64,000 nt of DNA from Podarcis raffonei. Its lineage: Eukaryota; Chordata; Lepidosauria; Squamata; Lacertidae. The position numbers and the translations under genes were made by a program. Positions 42,475-53,876 of this stretch are shown here, piece after piece. The stretch is from the NCBI RefSeq assembly GCF_027172205.1, contig NC_070603.1:41922501-41986500 (forward strand), given 5' to 3'. How positions within the stretch are numbered: the first letter of the stretch is position 1; the number at the start of each line of letters is the position of its first letter. The notes under the pieces are model-generated. The model worked only from the letters and a program-made list of their open reading frames with translations. It was not told where the DNA came from and did no database searches.

Positions 42475-42610
42475 CAGGCATAGGCAAACTCTGGCCCTCC
42501 AGATGTTTGGGACTACAACTCGTATCATCCCTAGCTAACAGGACCAGTGGTCAGGGATGATGGGAACTGTAGTCCCAAAACATCTGGAGGGCCAAGTTTG
42601 CCTATGCCTG
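42475..42610. mobile_element. 136-bp palindromic hAT MITE, copy 2
   Basis: CAGGCATAGGCAAACTC / AGTTTGCCTATGCCTG ends. Flanking 8-mers TTTAAGAG (42467-42474) and TTTATGAG (42611-42618) match at 7 of 8. Nearly a single inverted repeat with a short centre. Confidence 0.85.
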
Positions 42611-44179
42611 TTTATGAGAGTACTATTCATCCCCCTACTATGGGTGATAATCCTGTATTATTGATTCAGGTTATTCTCCTGCCCCACCAAGCACTTGTAA
42701 AGATGAGTTCAAGCAATCTGAAAGCTGGGTGGCTCCAACATACTCTGAGCCCTCCACTGAGTCTTTATCCAACCGGTTTTATGAGCAAACTCTGCACTCA
42801 GTCTGGGACCGGGGAACCCAACACAAAGAGTTGACTTCTTAACACAACTCTTACACAACATGGAAAAATTAAGTGCCTCAGAGAACTATGTTAGCTTGTC
42901 ATGCTAGTGGCACACAATCATTAGCTGTATGCAACTCAATGGTATGACCAGGAAATGTCCTACTGTCTGAACATTTATGTTCAAACCTGGGCAGCTGACA
43001 TCCATCAATGGGCAACTGCTCAACCACTGATGAATAACTCCAGTGAAATTCCATGCTCTGGCCCCTGCTGCTTCTACCCTGACTCACTCCCAGCTTGTAC
43101 TGTGTGCTATTTTTGCTGATCTGACCTCAGTTTTGCAAAAGCATAGCCCACTGCTATTGTGCAATCCTAAATAAGAAACCTTTCCATTCCTGTTTTAGCT
43201 GCTATGCAAACTTTCGGGGGGGAGGCTATCTTCCTAGAAAGATAATGAAGTTCATCTATATAAAACACACAAAAGGAACCCTCACTTTCCCCATTGATAC
43301 ATAAGATAAAGGTAAATAGAACAGGCTTCATTTGTGAAATAAGGTTAATGATATCTGAGTGCAATTTTTGTCTTAAACAGAAAAGTCGGATATTCAGCAA
43401 GAAGGCTAACATTTTAAAACTTATTATTGGATAATTCTATCTGAACATTAGGAAATGTGTGTATGTGTTTTAAGTTCTGGTTTTTCTCTACCCACAATGA
43501 TGAATCCTGGATTCTTCCTCCCCTTTATCTTTCACAATAAAAAATAAACACATTTCTGGCCTTTTAGCTCAGTGTTTTTCACCAAAGCCAAAAATGGCCA
43601 TCCAAACTTGCTTTAGGACAACTGAGTTCCATTCTGAAAGGTTCCAGGACTAAAATAGTATGTCCATCAAAGAAACATTCCAATAGTTGGCACATAAGCT
43701 TGAATTAACACTCATGATTCAATACCCCAGGAAGAGAGACAACCAGTTGAGCAGAGAAGTGAAGTGACTCGCATGGACTCAAATGACGAGTAAGGAATAA
43801 CAGAGGCAAGAATTCTGACACTGTCTTTGTGACCCCTGCAGAGTTCTCCACAACACACTGAGGTCAAACCATTCCTGTTTAGTTCCAGAGTGATTCCAAA
43901 CCAGGTTATTATAACTTCTACGGCCATCCCTGAAATGTGTGGCTCTGCATTACTGTGCATTTAAGGTTATAATACTTCTTACATGATGAACCACACAGAT
44001 GGAAATAAAACATGTTCGACCAGTTATTAGAGAGATTTTAAAAAATCTTAGAATTGTAGAACTAATTTAACCTGCAAGAACTCAACCTGACAAGCCATTC
44101 CTGTCACTTTCCTAGGAAGTGTGGATGGGTAGTAGCAGTAGTGGAGGTTTATTGGCCATTTTTAGACCATTGCAGAGAA
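42611..44179. other. Intergenic tract, nothing recognised
   Basis: No exon or named repeat is supported. Confidence 0.35.
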
Positions 44180-44960
44180 TGCAGGGTGACAATTGTTTAG
44201 AACACCACAACACACACGTAACTGGCTGTAAAGTAACATAACATTACAGTATATGTAATAAAATTGTAATTTAATTTAAATTGACAAGGTTTCCAGGAGA
44301 TTTTTCAGTAGGTTTTTTCAGCCAAAAGTAGTCCACAGGACTGCAGAAGTTGCCAGTTAGGGACGCTCCGTATCAATGACCGTTGAAACGAAGCTATATA
44401 GGAGCAACCCTTGCAATGGGGCAGGTGCAGGCAATTAGAATTAAACATTCTTAAAGATTATTTATCTTTGAGAATGTTTAATTCTAATTGCCTGCACCTG
44501 GAAACCTTGTCGCTGAAGAAGTCCAATGGGTGAAACAAGGGTGTGTCCTGAGAACTGGTCGTCATCAGCTGCCTTGTTGTTACTAAGTAGTTCTGTTTGT
44601 TGCACTTTTAAGTCATAGGACGATGCAGAAGGAAGAGATCAGTATGAAATGGCATTGCCAACAGGAACTGTACGTTGCAATTGTTGGACTTGACAAACTT
44701 TGGACGACAATCCTTGGACTTTACGACAATAAATACATATACTGTAGATGGTTAATAATAATATGTTATGTTATTGCCATCAGGAACTGTGCTTTGCAAT
44801 TTTTTGATACAATTAAATTACAGTTTTATTACATATAATGTTATGTTACTTTACAGCCAGTTACGTGTGTGTTGTGGTGTTCTAAACATGATTTACGTAA
44901 TGAGGCAATTGTGGTATAGGGTGACTAATGTTGCCAGAGATTTTTCAAGGTAGCAGTTTT
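44180..44960. mobile_element. Inverted-repeat element, possibly Penelope-like
   Basis: Composite structure. An outer block at about 44206-44281 is repeated inverted at about 44811-44886 with high identity (ACACCACAACACACACGTAA versus its complement). A 15-bp block GACAAGGTTTCCAGG at 44282 is inverted at 44498-44512. A 37-bp hairpin fills 44422-44500. Two imperfect direct copies of TTGCCAACAGGAACTGTACG lie near 44656 and 44776. Next to the hairpin is CTGAAGA-GTCC-GGGT-GAAAC (44513-44536), a hammerhead-like core. Mixed direct and inverted terminal copies plus a hammerhead core fit Penelope-like elements, but no reverse transcriptase is visible, so the family is uncertain. Confidence 0.45.
44422..44500. 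repeat. 37-bp near-perfect hairpin, 5-nt loop
   Basis: Arms 44422-44458 and 44464-44500 pair at 36 of 37 positions around TATTT. Arm ends are CAGGTGCAGGCAATTAG / CTAATTGCCTGCACCTG. A transcript of it would form a stable stem. Confidence 0.9.
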
Positions 44961-45456
44961 TATTAATTAGCTATCACTATCCCTTCATGGAACTAAATAC
45001 TTGGCATTAGATTTAAGACCGCACACATAATAGCAATGGAAATGCAGCAGCCCAACACATGCCTTCATTGCTGCTCTTTGATCTGTATCAGAGAACAAAT
45101 CCTGGCAATGTGCTGCTAAAACTAGGTTGAATGAAACACAGAGTATTTCAGGTATGTTCACATTAGTGACTTTAAATGTAGTGAGGTCATCCCTTACGCT
45201 GTGTTTCAAGCTGCATTTGTACAGTGTTCACATCAGAGATGCGGTAGGGAAGTCTCCACCTTGTCACTGCAACCCTCCTTGCAGAACTCCTATTTATTAA
45301 GCTGTTACCTGTGCATGGCCAATGGCAGTCTCCATTGTATGCACCTGGCTTAAGCATGAAATGAATGTGGCTCAAGTCCTCTAATTGGATTGAAGTTGGT
45401 TTGGGAAAACACACATCAAACAGCTGTATATATCAATAAATTACAAGTTGGATGAA

Positions 45457-45740
45457 GGGACACGGGTGGCGCTGTGGGTTAAACCACAGAGCCTAGGACT
45501 TGTCAATCAGAAGGTCAGCGGTTCGAATCCCCACGATGGGGTGAGCTCCCGTTGCTCGGTCCCTGCTCCTGCCAACCTAGCAGTTTGAAAGCGTGTCAAA
45601 GTGCAGGTAGATAAATAGGTACCGCTCTGGTGGGAAGGTAAACGGCGTTTCCGTGCACTGCTCTGGTTTGCCAGAGATCAGCACCGCAACCCCAGTCGGC
45701 CATGACTGGACCTAATGGTCAGGGGTCCATTTACCTTTAC
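45457..45740 (+). repeat. Sauria SINE, copy 5
   Basis: Starts GGGACACGGGTGGCGCTGTG (A-box region), has GGTTCGAATCC as B-box (45521-45531) and ends CATTTACCTTTAC. Part of the central body (the CTGGCCACATGACCCGG block) is missing. Confidence 0.92.
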
Positions 45741-45849
45741 AGGTTAGCTATGGATTGTGGCTAACACTATGTGAATGTGACTTCAAAAACTAGAAGTGGG
45801 AATGCACTGGAAGTGGAGTAAGAGTTAATGTGAACATATACGCCATCAT

Positions 45850-46138
45850 GGGACGCGGGTGGCGCTGTGGGTTAAACCCATTGCTCGGTCCCTGCTCCTG
45901 CCAATCTAGCAGTTTAAAAGCACGTCAAAGTGCAAGTAGATAAATAGTTACCACTCTGGCAGGAAGGTAAACGGTATTTCCGTGCGCTGCTCTGGTTCGC
46001 CAGAAGCAGCTTAGCCATGCTGGCCACATGACCCAGAAGCTGTACGCCGGCTCCCTCGGCCAATAAAGCGAGATGAGCGCCGCAACCCCAGAGTCGGTCA
46101 CGACTTGACCTAATGGTCAGGGGTCCCTTTACCTTTAC
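45850..46138 (+). repeat. Sauria SINE, copy 6
   Basis: The head GGGACGCGGGTGGCGCTGTG joins directly to the CCATTGCTCGGTCCCTGCTC region, so the B-box is absent. Body and tail CCCTTTACCTTTAC are intact. It lies 109 bp after copy 5 in the same orientation. CCATCA occurs at both flanks. Confidence 0.92.
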
Positions 46139-46431
46139 ACTCCATCACCCTGTTGTCATTTTTGGTTGATGGTTTTCACCTGTATCATTACAAAATTTAT
46201 GAACTGTTTATGATTTTAAATTTCATGTGGTCCAGCATCTATTTTATTTTTGCCTGCAATTCCCCTTTGTGACTGTGTTGATTTACTGTCATGTTCCTCA
46301 TTTAACTACGTATGTAGAGCGTTACTTAATTATTGCTTTAAAAATGTATGGCTCAGAAACACTTCTGCTGCTAAACTTTAAACTATAATGTGCTTAACAA
46401 GTCTACTTTGATGGTTCAGTGTACTGTAAAA

Positions 46432-46568
46432 CATAGGAGCCAACTCCTAGGGGCCAGCCCCCCCCCCCCAGTTGATAGGCACTGCTATTCAAATGGTGTG
46501 TGCCATGTGATTATGTGCGGTGGGGTTTATCTGTCCCCCCCAATATTTTATTCCAGTTGGCACCCCTG
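46432..46568. mobile_element. 137-bp hAT-type MITE
   Basis: CATAGGAGCCAACTCC to AGTTGGCACCCCTG with a perfect 8-bp duplication CTGTAAAA (46424-46431 and 46569-46576). It contains a poly-C run. Confidence 0.82.
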
Positions 46569-46576
46569 CTGTAAAA

Positions 46577-47815
46577 TCAAATCACATGCGCTCCTGCTAC
46601 CCATTCAATCTAACAAGAAGCACTGTTGAAAAATGCATCCATAGAATGGTCTTCCCTCCTATGCTTTTGTCTCACATTTACTTGGGGGAATATGCTACTG
46701 GCAAGATTACTTGTCATCTATGGTCTTTTGTGGGACACCTGAAAAGACAGAGGACCATCTCTCTCTTCTTTTTCTTTCTGAGGGACCTAGCCACCATGAG
46801 CAGGGCATGTTTAGGCACACTGCGAACACAAGTGCTGTTTTGGACAAAGTATGTGAAGAGCAAGTTTCTGAGTGCAAGAACTGAACTCCAGTCACCCCAC
46901 AAAGCAAACTTTCACAAAAGTCATAGCCATATATCAGCACAAAGCATTTAACAAAACTTGGATCCCTCATTCTTTTCTAAGCTCTTTATCTCCAATACAC
47001 TCCCTGTCAGTTAGTTTCAAATTTAAGCGTAATCCAAAGGGATTTTGCTGTTGGCCTCCAGGTTCTGTATGATGGTGTTGGCACCGGAGGGTGCTAAGAA
47101 GGAAATGTGAAAACAGTTGGGAATGGAAAGAGTTCTTTGGTCCGCTGTTGCACAGACTTCTTCGCCCCACCATATATGACCAAATCCATTTCTTCAAGGA
47201 AGTAAAAGGAGCCACACCACCAGCTCCCCTGCTTCTGCAAAATCTTGCTCTATTTAGGTTATAAATCCAGCTGGCTTCCATTCCAACTGTAGACAGCAAA
47301 AAGACTCCTACTAAAGTCAAGATTATAATATAATCTATCATTTGAGAGCACATAAAAAATGGAAAAAGCAAGCCCTTGTCTCAGCCCTCATCTTCTTTCC
47401 TTTTAAGAATGCTTAATTTTAAAAAACATATATTGTTTCCATTGTTTAATTAGTTTCCATTGCTTTAACCCAAAACAGTGATATTACTTGACATGAAAGG
47501 AGCATAATGTTCACAGAAAATCCTATGAAATTTCAGGGCTGGGTGGCAAAGATCAATCAAGACTACTATTATTTAGAATAGTGCTTAGTATTCAGTGTAC
47601 TTCACATAGATTCACATGTATTGTTAGTTGCATATTATGGGTGGGAGACGTGAGTTCAAGAGTGCTTTAAGAATACATGGTGAATTCATGGTTGACACAA
47701 CATTTAAACCTAGGACTTTCTTATTTGTAGCATAGAGTGATGCCCAACTAAGTCGTAGACAGAGTTGGGACTTAAATTACTTAATTCCACTGATTTCAAT
47801 GGGTGTATTCTGCAT
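46577..47815. other. Intergenic tract, nothing recognised
   Basis: No supportable exon. Overlapping frames at 46520-46951 and 46967-47371 have no family resemblance. Confidence 0.35.
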
Positions 47816-47819
47816 ATAA

Positions 47820-47930
47820 CTAGTGATGGATTACAGTGTAATCCTATGCATGCTTCCTCAGAAATAACCCCCCTGGGTTCACTGGGGCTTACTTCCAAGC
47901 AAGCCTATGTAGAATTACAAATTTACTAAG
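47820..47930. repeat. Palindromic MITE-like repeat (AATCCTATGCATG type)
   Basis: TGTAATCCTATGCATGCTTC and CTTCCAAGCAAGCCTATGTA are imperfect inverted ends around CCCCTGGGTTCACTGGGGCT. It is a common layout in lizard genomes, family unassigned. Confidence 0.5.
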
Positions 47931-48639
47931 AAAGGCTCACTGAATTCAACAAAGCTTACTATTCCGAGGTAGGTGAGTCTAGAATGGTTCAACAACATAT
48001 GGTATGTTGAAAGGATGGCGAAACAGGCACACAAAATGAAAGAAGTGGCAGAAGACAGAAAAAAAGAGCAATTGTAAAAGGCGTAGCTCCCCTTTTGTCA
48101 GCTATAAGGAGCACGTTTTAAGTTGGGATTGATACAATAAATTAATATTGATTGCCTTACATTGGCAGTGCTTTAGTACAAATTTGATACACATTTATGT
48201 GAATAGAACTAAAGGAATATAATTTTTAATGCTTTCTACATTTATGCTCTTACTATGAAGAATGTATTATATGTTGTATGTTTGTTCATGTATGCATAAT
48301 TTAAAATTATTTAAAAGGAGGAAGAAATAGCTTAGGTAGCTTTTACCACATTGGTTTTGCTCAACCCTACTCATTTCCTTTTCTTAAGTGCTGATCTCTG
48401 TCCACCTTTCTTCCAGATCTGAAGAATCTGTTCAAAGCTCTGTTGCAAAAGAGCTTTGAAGCCCAGGCTGGTCTGAGTCAATTTTGCTGTTTCGTTTTTT
48501 GTATTTTTCCATTTTTTATTACTGTATTTTAAATTATACACCCTTAGCAGGAAAATGCCATATATGTGCAGTAATACATAAGTAAATAAACACTTTCTAT
48601 GGAAGAAAACATTCTCCTAAGCCATAAACTGTACCCTTT

Positions 48640-48865
48640 TTGACACCTGTTGAAAACATTCTTGTTTAGGCAAGCCTACCAAGATGCTAAGAAAGTTGAG
48701 ATAATTTTAATTTGTTTTAGTATTTTAACTTTCATAGGTTTTAAAGCTCTGTTGTATTTGTATTTTTTTTTTGTTTTATTTTTTTGTGAACCATTTCATG
48801 GGTTTCCCCCCCTCCTTCCATCATGTGATACATACATTTTATTGCATAAAAGAAAATAAACAAGT
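48640..48865 (+). repeat. CR1-type LINE 3' tail
   Basis: GAAAACATTCTTGTTTAGGC, GTGAACCATTTCATGGG, and a terminal ATAAAAGAAAATAAACAAG fit a decayed CR1 3' UTR. Confidence 0.5.
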
Positions 48866-49000
48866 GTCAGCTCCCTCTTCTTTTTAAAAACTGTTCACAA
48901 AGACATCTCACAGCAGCCTGAATTATCCCCTTTTCACTCTACAGTGAAAGAAATACCTGCCTTTAAAGGTTTCAGGTTCTTTCTTCAAATAACCTAAGAC

Positions 49001-49355
49001 CAGGGCTTTTTAACCTGGGGTTAATGGATTGAGGAGTTTCAGCAAGTTTCAACTGGAAGCCAACAAATCCACCAATGCAATAAAATTACCGTACTTTTCA
49101 GTGTATAAAACTAGGGGTTTTTTTTACTTTAAAATAAGGTTTAAAATATGGGGGCGTCTTAGACATGGATAGTGCATATGCCCATTTTCTAAATTTGGGG
49201 TCCCCCAAAAGTAGGGGGCGTCTTATGGGGGTGTCTTATACACAGAAAAATACGGTATATGCAAAATTTTGTATTTTTGTGCATTTTTTCTGAGATGCAT
49301 AGCTCTCAGCAGATTCTCCAAGGGGTCCATGACTAAGAAAGATTAAGAACCATTG
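49001..49355. mobile_element. hAT element interrupted by another MITE
   Basis: Outer ends CAGGGCTTTTTAACCTGGGG and AAGATTAAGAACCATTG are inverted, Charlie-like. Flanks CCTAAGAC and CCTAGAC are similar. A TA-flanked MITE (49089-49255) lies inside. Confidence 0.65.
49089..49255. mobile_element. TA-flanked MITE (CCGTACTTTTCAGTGTATAA ends)
   Basis: 167 bp with inverted ends CCGTACTTTTCAGTGTATAA / TTATACACAGAAAAATACGG and a TA target duplication. It contains three GGGGGCGTCTTA-like units. Nested in the hAT element at 49001, so it is the younger of the two. Confidence 0.75.
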
Positions 49356-49363
49356 ACCTAGAC

Positions 49364-50449
49364 TTTCAAAAGACAGGACTTAGCATGTTCTGGATTTCCA
49401 TACAAACATTCCAGTACAGAAGTTAATTCTGGGTTAAAAATCCAGCACCCATAAATTATTGGCTTATTTTTAAAAGCAAATTTTAGTCCATGTTAGCAAA
49501 GAGAAGCTTGAAAATGTGATGGGAAGTGGGAGCGGCTCTCAGAGAGCTGGGATCCAAGTAGAATTTCCAGACTGGTGCTTCTACGTTCTGTATAGGACCA
49601 TACCTCTTCCCCTAATTAGAAACAGCAAAACACATTATGAGCATATACAAACATTTGTATCAGTTATTCAATTATTTTTCTTGATGGAGAATTTGCCTTT
49701 ATTCTTTTGAAGTGCAGTATATACATTAACCCTGTTAATGAGTTTCACCTGATCAGTCTCCTTAGCACCAGATCCAATTAGCCCTGTGAACTCTCTCAGT
49801 GACCTCAAGTCCTCTCCAGATACATTCAGAAGCAAGCCTTGCTGTTGCTGAACTGAGATTACAAAGTATGATCACTGGATTTTAAAAATAAACTTTTTGG
49901 CGTGCGCACACAGTTTCCCGCCCCTCTGCATTTAATTATCAGTAGCATTCGGAACAAATTGGTTAAACCTGTAGAATATCATGCAAGAAAAGCATGTTAT
50001 GGTTAAATTGTGATCGATCACTCACTTAACGTCAAAGTCTCCATGTCTAGTTATTGGCAATATATTATGTGCATGTGTGGTATGAACGTGAACTGGCAGA
50101 GAATGAGTGTAGCTGTGAGCAGCAAAAAGCAGAGGGTGGAGCCAAGGCCAAGAGATATCAGAGGTGTGAACTCGGTTCCTGGTGGATGTACAATCATTCT
50201 ACACATTCTACACATTTGTTGCATAGGGAATGGGCGAGGAAAAGCTATTTACATGACGTTATTTGTACTGCAGTCTTTGCAGAAAACCACCTCCCAGATG
50301 AATGAAAGGGTAGTTTTCCATGAGAAAGGGAGTGGTACTTTAAGACATCTAATTCACTGCAGGAATGCAATGCAAAAAGCATTCCCTCAGGTTTGAGGGA
50401 AGTGGTCAGCACGGACGATGTGTAAAGTAGAGGGGTCTGTAAGAGGGAG
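49364..50449. other. MYH10 upstream tract, nothing recognised
   Basis: AT-rich DNA that turns GC-rich near 50450. No exon is supported. Confidence 0.35.
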
Positions 50450-52100
50450 GGAAGGAGGGAGTCAATGCAGGGTCTGGATTTGCAACAACGCCACGGCCTA
50501 TGCGGCGGGTGGGGCGCGGCGCGCATCGTACCCCAAGGCCTCAGCGCTTGGGTGACTCTGCTCCCGCAGCTCTATACGCGGCACCACAGGATGGGCAGCC
50601 CGCTACACGCATCGCGCTAGTGCATGTCCTAATTTCACCAGCCACGCTGTAGGCTCGCAGAGAGGGAGGAGGGCGATGGCGCGCGCGGCAACTGCAGCTG
50701 CTTGCAGATGCATGCGGCGCAAGTGGGCGGGGTGCTGCTACATGCGACACATGCACCCCAGCGGGAGCAAAGGCTGCAGCGCTTCTCGGCCGCACGGCGC
50801 GCGCGCATTACCCCGGCCGCTGCACCTGACCCCGCGCGGCGCCACTCTGGTCCGGGCTCGCTTTGACCTCGGCGAGGAAAGGAGGAGCAGCCGCCGCCGC
50901 CGCCGCAAAACGGGACAACCGCAGCCGTCCAATGTCCCGCCTCTATTCCAATACGCTCGGGTGACAAGAGTCAGACGCCCAGCACTGGAAGGGCTGCTTC
51001 CCTTTGATAGGCAGAGGCAGCCAGCCAATCCGAGGCCTCGCAAAGGGTCGGTGAAGCGGGAGGAGATGGAATTTCGGACGAGAAGCTTTGCGAAGGTTGC
51101 TATGAGCCTGGCTTGGACGGGGGCGGGTCTAAAGGGAGAGACCAATAGGCGGCGAGGAAGGACGCCGATAGGCGGGCGAGGCGACCAACGGGGCAGCCCA
51201 GCAACTTTCTTTTTTCCCCACCCTATTGGTGGGCGGTGCCAGAGAGGAGGAGGTGGGGAGTGCTCGGTGTGGCGCTAAAGGCGCCGGGAGCGGGGGCGGG
51301 GCGGGTAGTGCGGAGTCGGTTCGAGCGCGCGCGCGCTGGGGGGAGAGGCGGCTCCGCAGACAGCGGACCAGCTTGAGCGGCCGAGAGGACGGCGCGGGCA
51401 CGCGCGCGCGGAGAAGAGGTGAGGCGTGCGGGGAAAAGAAGGAGCGGGGAGGAAGCAGGGGAAGCTGCGGGTGCCCCCCTCTCTTTCCCCCTCCCCCACA
51501 TTTTCCCGCCTAGCCTGGACGAGATGGGGAGGGGGGAGGCGAAAGCAGCGGGGTCTCTGCTCCCACCTAGATGGGGGGGCCGGTCCTCCTCCTCCTCCCC
51601 GCTTGCCTCGCCTTCATCTTCAGGCGCCCTTCCCTCCCACTCCACCTTCTGAGGGAGGTGCGCGAAACGAATAGCCCACGTCCCCCCCCTCCTGGGAAAT
51701 GCAACTGAATGGGGCTCGCCTGTAATGGTCTCCCACCTCCCGTCCTTTCCCTTCCCCTCCCTTGCAGCGCGCTGCATGCGCGCCGGTGCAGACGCATCCA
51801 AAAGGGCTGCCTGTTCGGGGCTCGGGTCGCCGAAAAGCGCACGTGTCCCTTTGTTTAAGGGGTGGGTGGGATTGCTTGACGGCGTGGGCTGGGGGGGGGG
51901 CGGTTGAAGCCAGAGGGGTAGGCATCGGTTTATTCCGTACGCGGCTGAGGTTTCGGTAGCATCCATCTCTGGGGGCCGTATAGGGTTGGGGTTAGGGGCG
52001 CTACCCTCTCTCGCCCTCCAGCTGCCTTTTGTGTGGCCGCTAGGAAGGCGCCGGTTAGCCGTAACCCCGCTTTTCCAAATAATTTCCCTGCCCAATGAAG
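50450..52100 (+). promoter_or_regulatory. MYH10: MYH10 CpG-island promoter
   Basis: Dense CpG over about 1.6 kb, against AT-rich flanks. No TATA box. CCAAT boxes are at 50929, 50948, 51025 and 51142, with an inverted one (ATTGG) at 51225. GC boxes are at 51120 (GGGCGGG-type), 51231 and 51293-51303. This is a housekeeping-type promoter with NF-Y and Sp1-like sites, as expected for MYH10. Long frames on both strands inside it are by-products of high GC. Confidence 0.85.
51300..51418 (+). other. MYH10: MYH10 exon 1 (non-coding 5' UTR); start approximate
   Basis: A strong donor AG/GTGAGG at 51418/51419 lies about 115 bp after the last GC box, and the next MYH10 exon begins with an acceptor before untranslated bases, so an upstream non-coding exon is required. 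Mammalian MYH10 also has one. The transcription start cannot be fixed from sequence. Confidence 0.6.
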
Positions 52101-52823
52101 AGGTCTTGACGCCCTTCCGTGGGTTGGCGGCGTCTGTTTCCTTCCATCTTCCCGGTAAGGACTGGGAAGTTGTCACGCAGCCCTTTTGTCCTTCACCGTG
52201 GGTGCTGGTCACAACTGGTTCCAAACTTGGGAGCTGCTACCACTTAATTTCGAAACTACCGGCCAGTTGACAACAAGCACGCAAAACTGCTTGACCTAGT
52301 GGGCTACGTAGCATTGTTCTGTTCCTCATGTGAGATGCTCCAGGTGTATGTAAGATGCTTCAATGTCCTTGAAATGGCTGCACGGAACCTCTAAAACCTC
52401 ACCCCACCCATCGTTTACCCTACTCTTCTTATTCTAGTCACTGTTGTCTGATGATGTGAAAAGAGTTATGTAGCCTGACAAGTGATCTTTTCTTAACACT
52501 TAGTGCTGGTTTCTCTGAATGGCAAACAACAGAGGTCCTATCCAACTGTGTGACAAAGTAAGGTTGCCCAGGTAACCCATTTGGGAGCACACACACCCCT
52601 CCGCCATGTGACTGTATTCTTCCAGACCTTAATGTTGATTCCTTCTTTGCTTTGCTCTAGATTCTAGAAAGCAGCTGATGCACTCACCTGGAACATTGGT
52701 TGTATGTTGGTTGCACGTGCTGGTGGGCTACATTGTTGTATTAGAATGACACCTGGGCCTGCTTTGGAGTTCTAGCTTTAACCTAGAAAGGAAAAATAAA
52801 TGCCTATTAATTTGCTGTTTTTT

Positions 52824-52826
<3 letters not shown>

Positions 52827-52870
<44 letters not shown>

Positions 52871-52893
52871 ATGTATGTATATGTATGTATATA
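52827..52893. repeat. (AT)n and (ATGT)n microsatellite
   Basis: About 18 AT units followed by ATGTAT-type repeats, in MYH10 intron 1. Confidence 0.9.
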
Positions 52894-53314
52894 AATGTTC
52901 ATAGGGCAGCTGGAAGTATAGGGCCCCACTAGTATAATACTGCTGTAGATGTCTCCATGTGTTTTCAAAGGTGCCATCTTGATTTCAGTCAAATTTGTCT
53001 GTAGCGTCTGTAGAGCTAGTGGCTCTTACTTTGGGCATGACTTATTTGGGTTCTAGCTTCAATTGGAGCAACCTTCTCCTTATTTTCCTTCTTGGAACCT
53101 TCTTTTGAGCAGTTTATTCTAAAGCACTATTCCTCCTTAGCTGTGCTTACTGTAGTCATTTCTTGGTCTACTGATGTGAATTCATCTGGTCTGCAGCAAG
53201 TAAGGCAGGCTGCTTCATGGCCCTCTGGTGGATTGAATGACTTCACACTTTATTCAGCTATAGTAACTTATCAGTCTGACATGTAGGTGTCTCCCTTGAA
53301 GGAGAATAGACTTG

Positions 53315-53425
53315 AATGGTTTGTATTCAACTAACTTGTACTCAATGTAGACCCATTGAAATGAATGCCCGTGATGAAGTTGGGTTCATTCTGAGTAAAA
53401 GTTAGTTGAATACAACCCAATGCAT
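53315..53425. repeat. Palindromic MITE-like repeat (TATTCAACTAAC ends)
   Basis: TTGTATTCAACTAACTTGTA at the left and AAAAGTTAGTTGAATACAAC at the right are inverted arms around AGACCCATTGAAATGAATG. Family unassigned. Confidence 0.6.
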
Positions 53426-53650
53426 GCATCATTCTTAAAACTGCCTCCTTTAAAATGAGTGTTGGATTGTTGTACTTCATTTTAAATGGTGAGAGGCTTA
53501 GGCTGGGTTAGGACTCTTAGTAAAAATTGTTCCAGGATGGTGGTGAACAAGTCAGCACAAAGCAGCCACCCAGCAGAGAATACTGCGACCTGTTTGTCTA
53601 GAGCAGAGCAGGAAATGTTATTAACCTGCATGCCGGAATGCATGGCAATA

Positions 53651-53876
53651 CTGTGGTACCTCGGGTTAAGTACTTAATTCGTTCCGGAGGGCCGTACTTA
53701 ACCTGGAACTGTTCTTAACCTGAAGCACCACTTTAGCTAATGGGGCCACTTGCTGCCACCGTGCCGCCGGAGCACAATTTCTGTTCTCATCCTGAAGCAA
53801 AGTTCTTAACCTGAAGCACTATTTCTAGGTTAGCGGAGTCTGTAACCTGAAGCGTATGTAACCCGAGGTACCACTG
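53651..53876 (+). mobile_element. Tigger-like MITE, copy 4
   Basis: 226 bp, CTGTGGTACCTCGGGTTAAG to AACCCGAGGTACCACTG with TA flanks. Same subfamily and length as 20829. In MYH10 intron 1. Confidence 0.85.

Noticed and set aside
50676-51278. 200-codon plus-strand open frame in the same island
   Set aside because: Low-complexity Arg/Gly composition, no family resemblance, and it lies in promoter DNA upstream of the MYH10 first exon.
51223-52224. 333-codon open frame on the minus strand in the MYH10 CpG island
   Set aside because: High-GC DNA lacks stop codons by composition. The frame is Arg/Pro/Gly/Ser-rich, has no domain, and overlaps equally long frames on the other strand.
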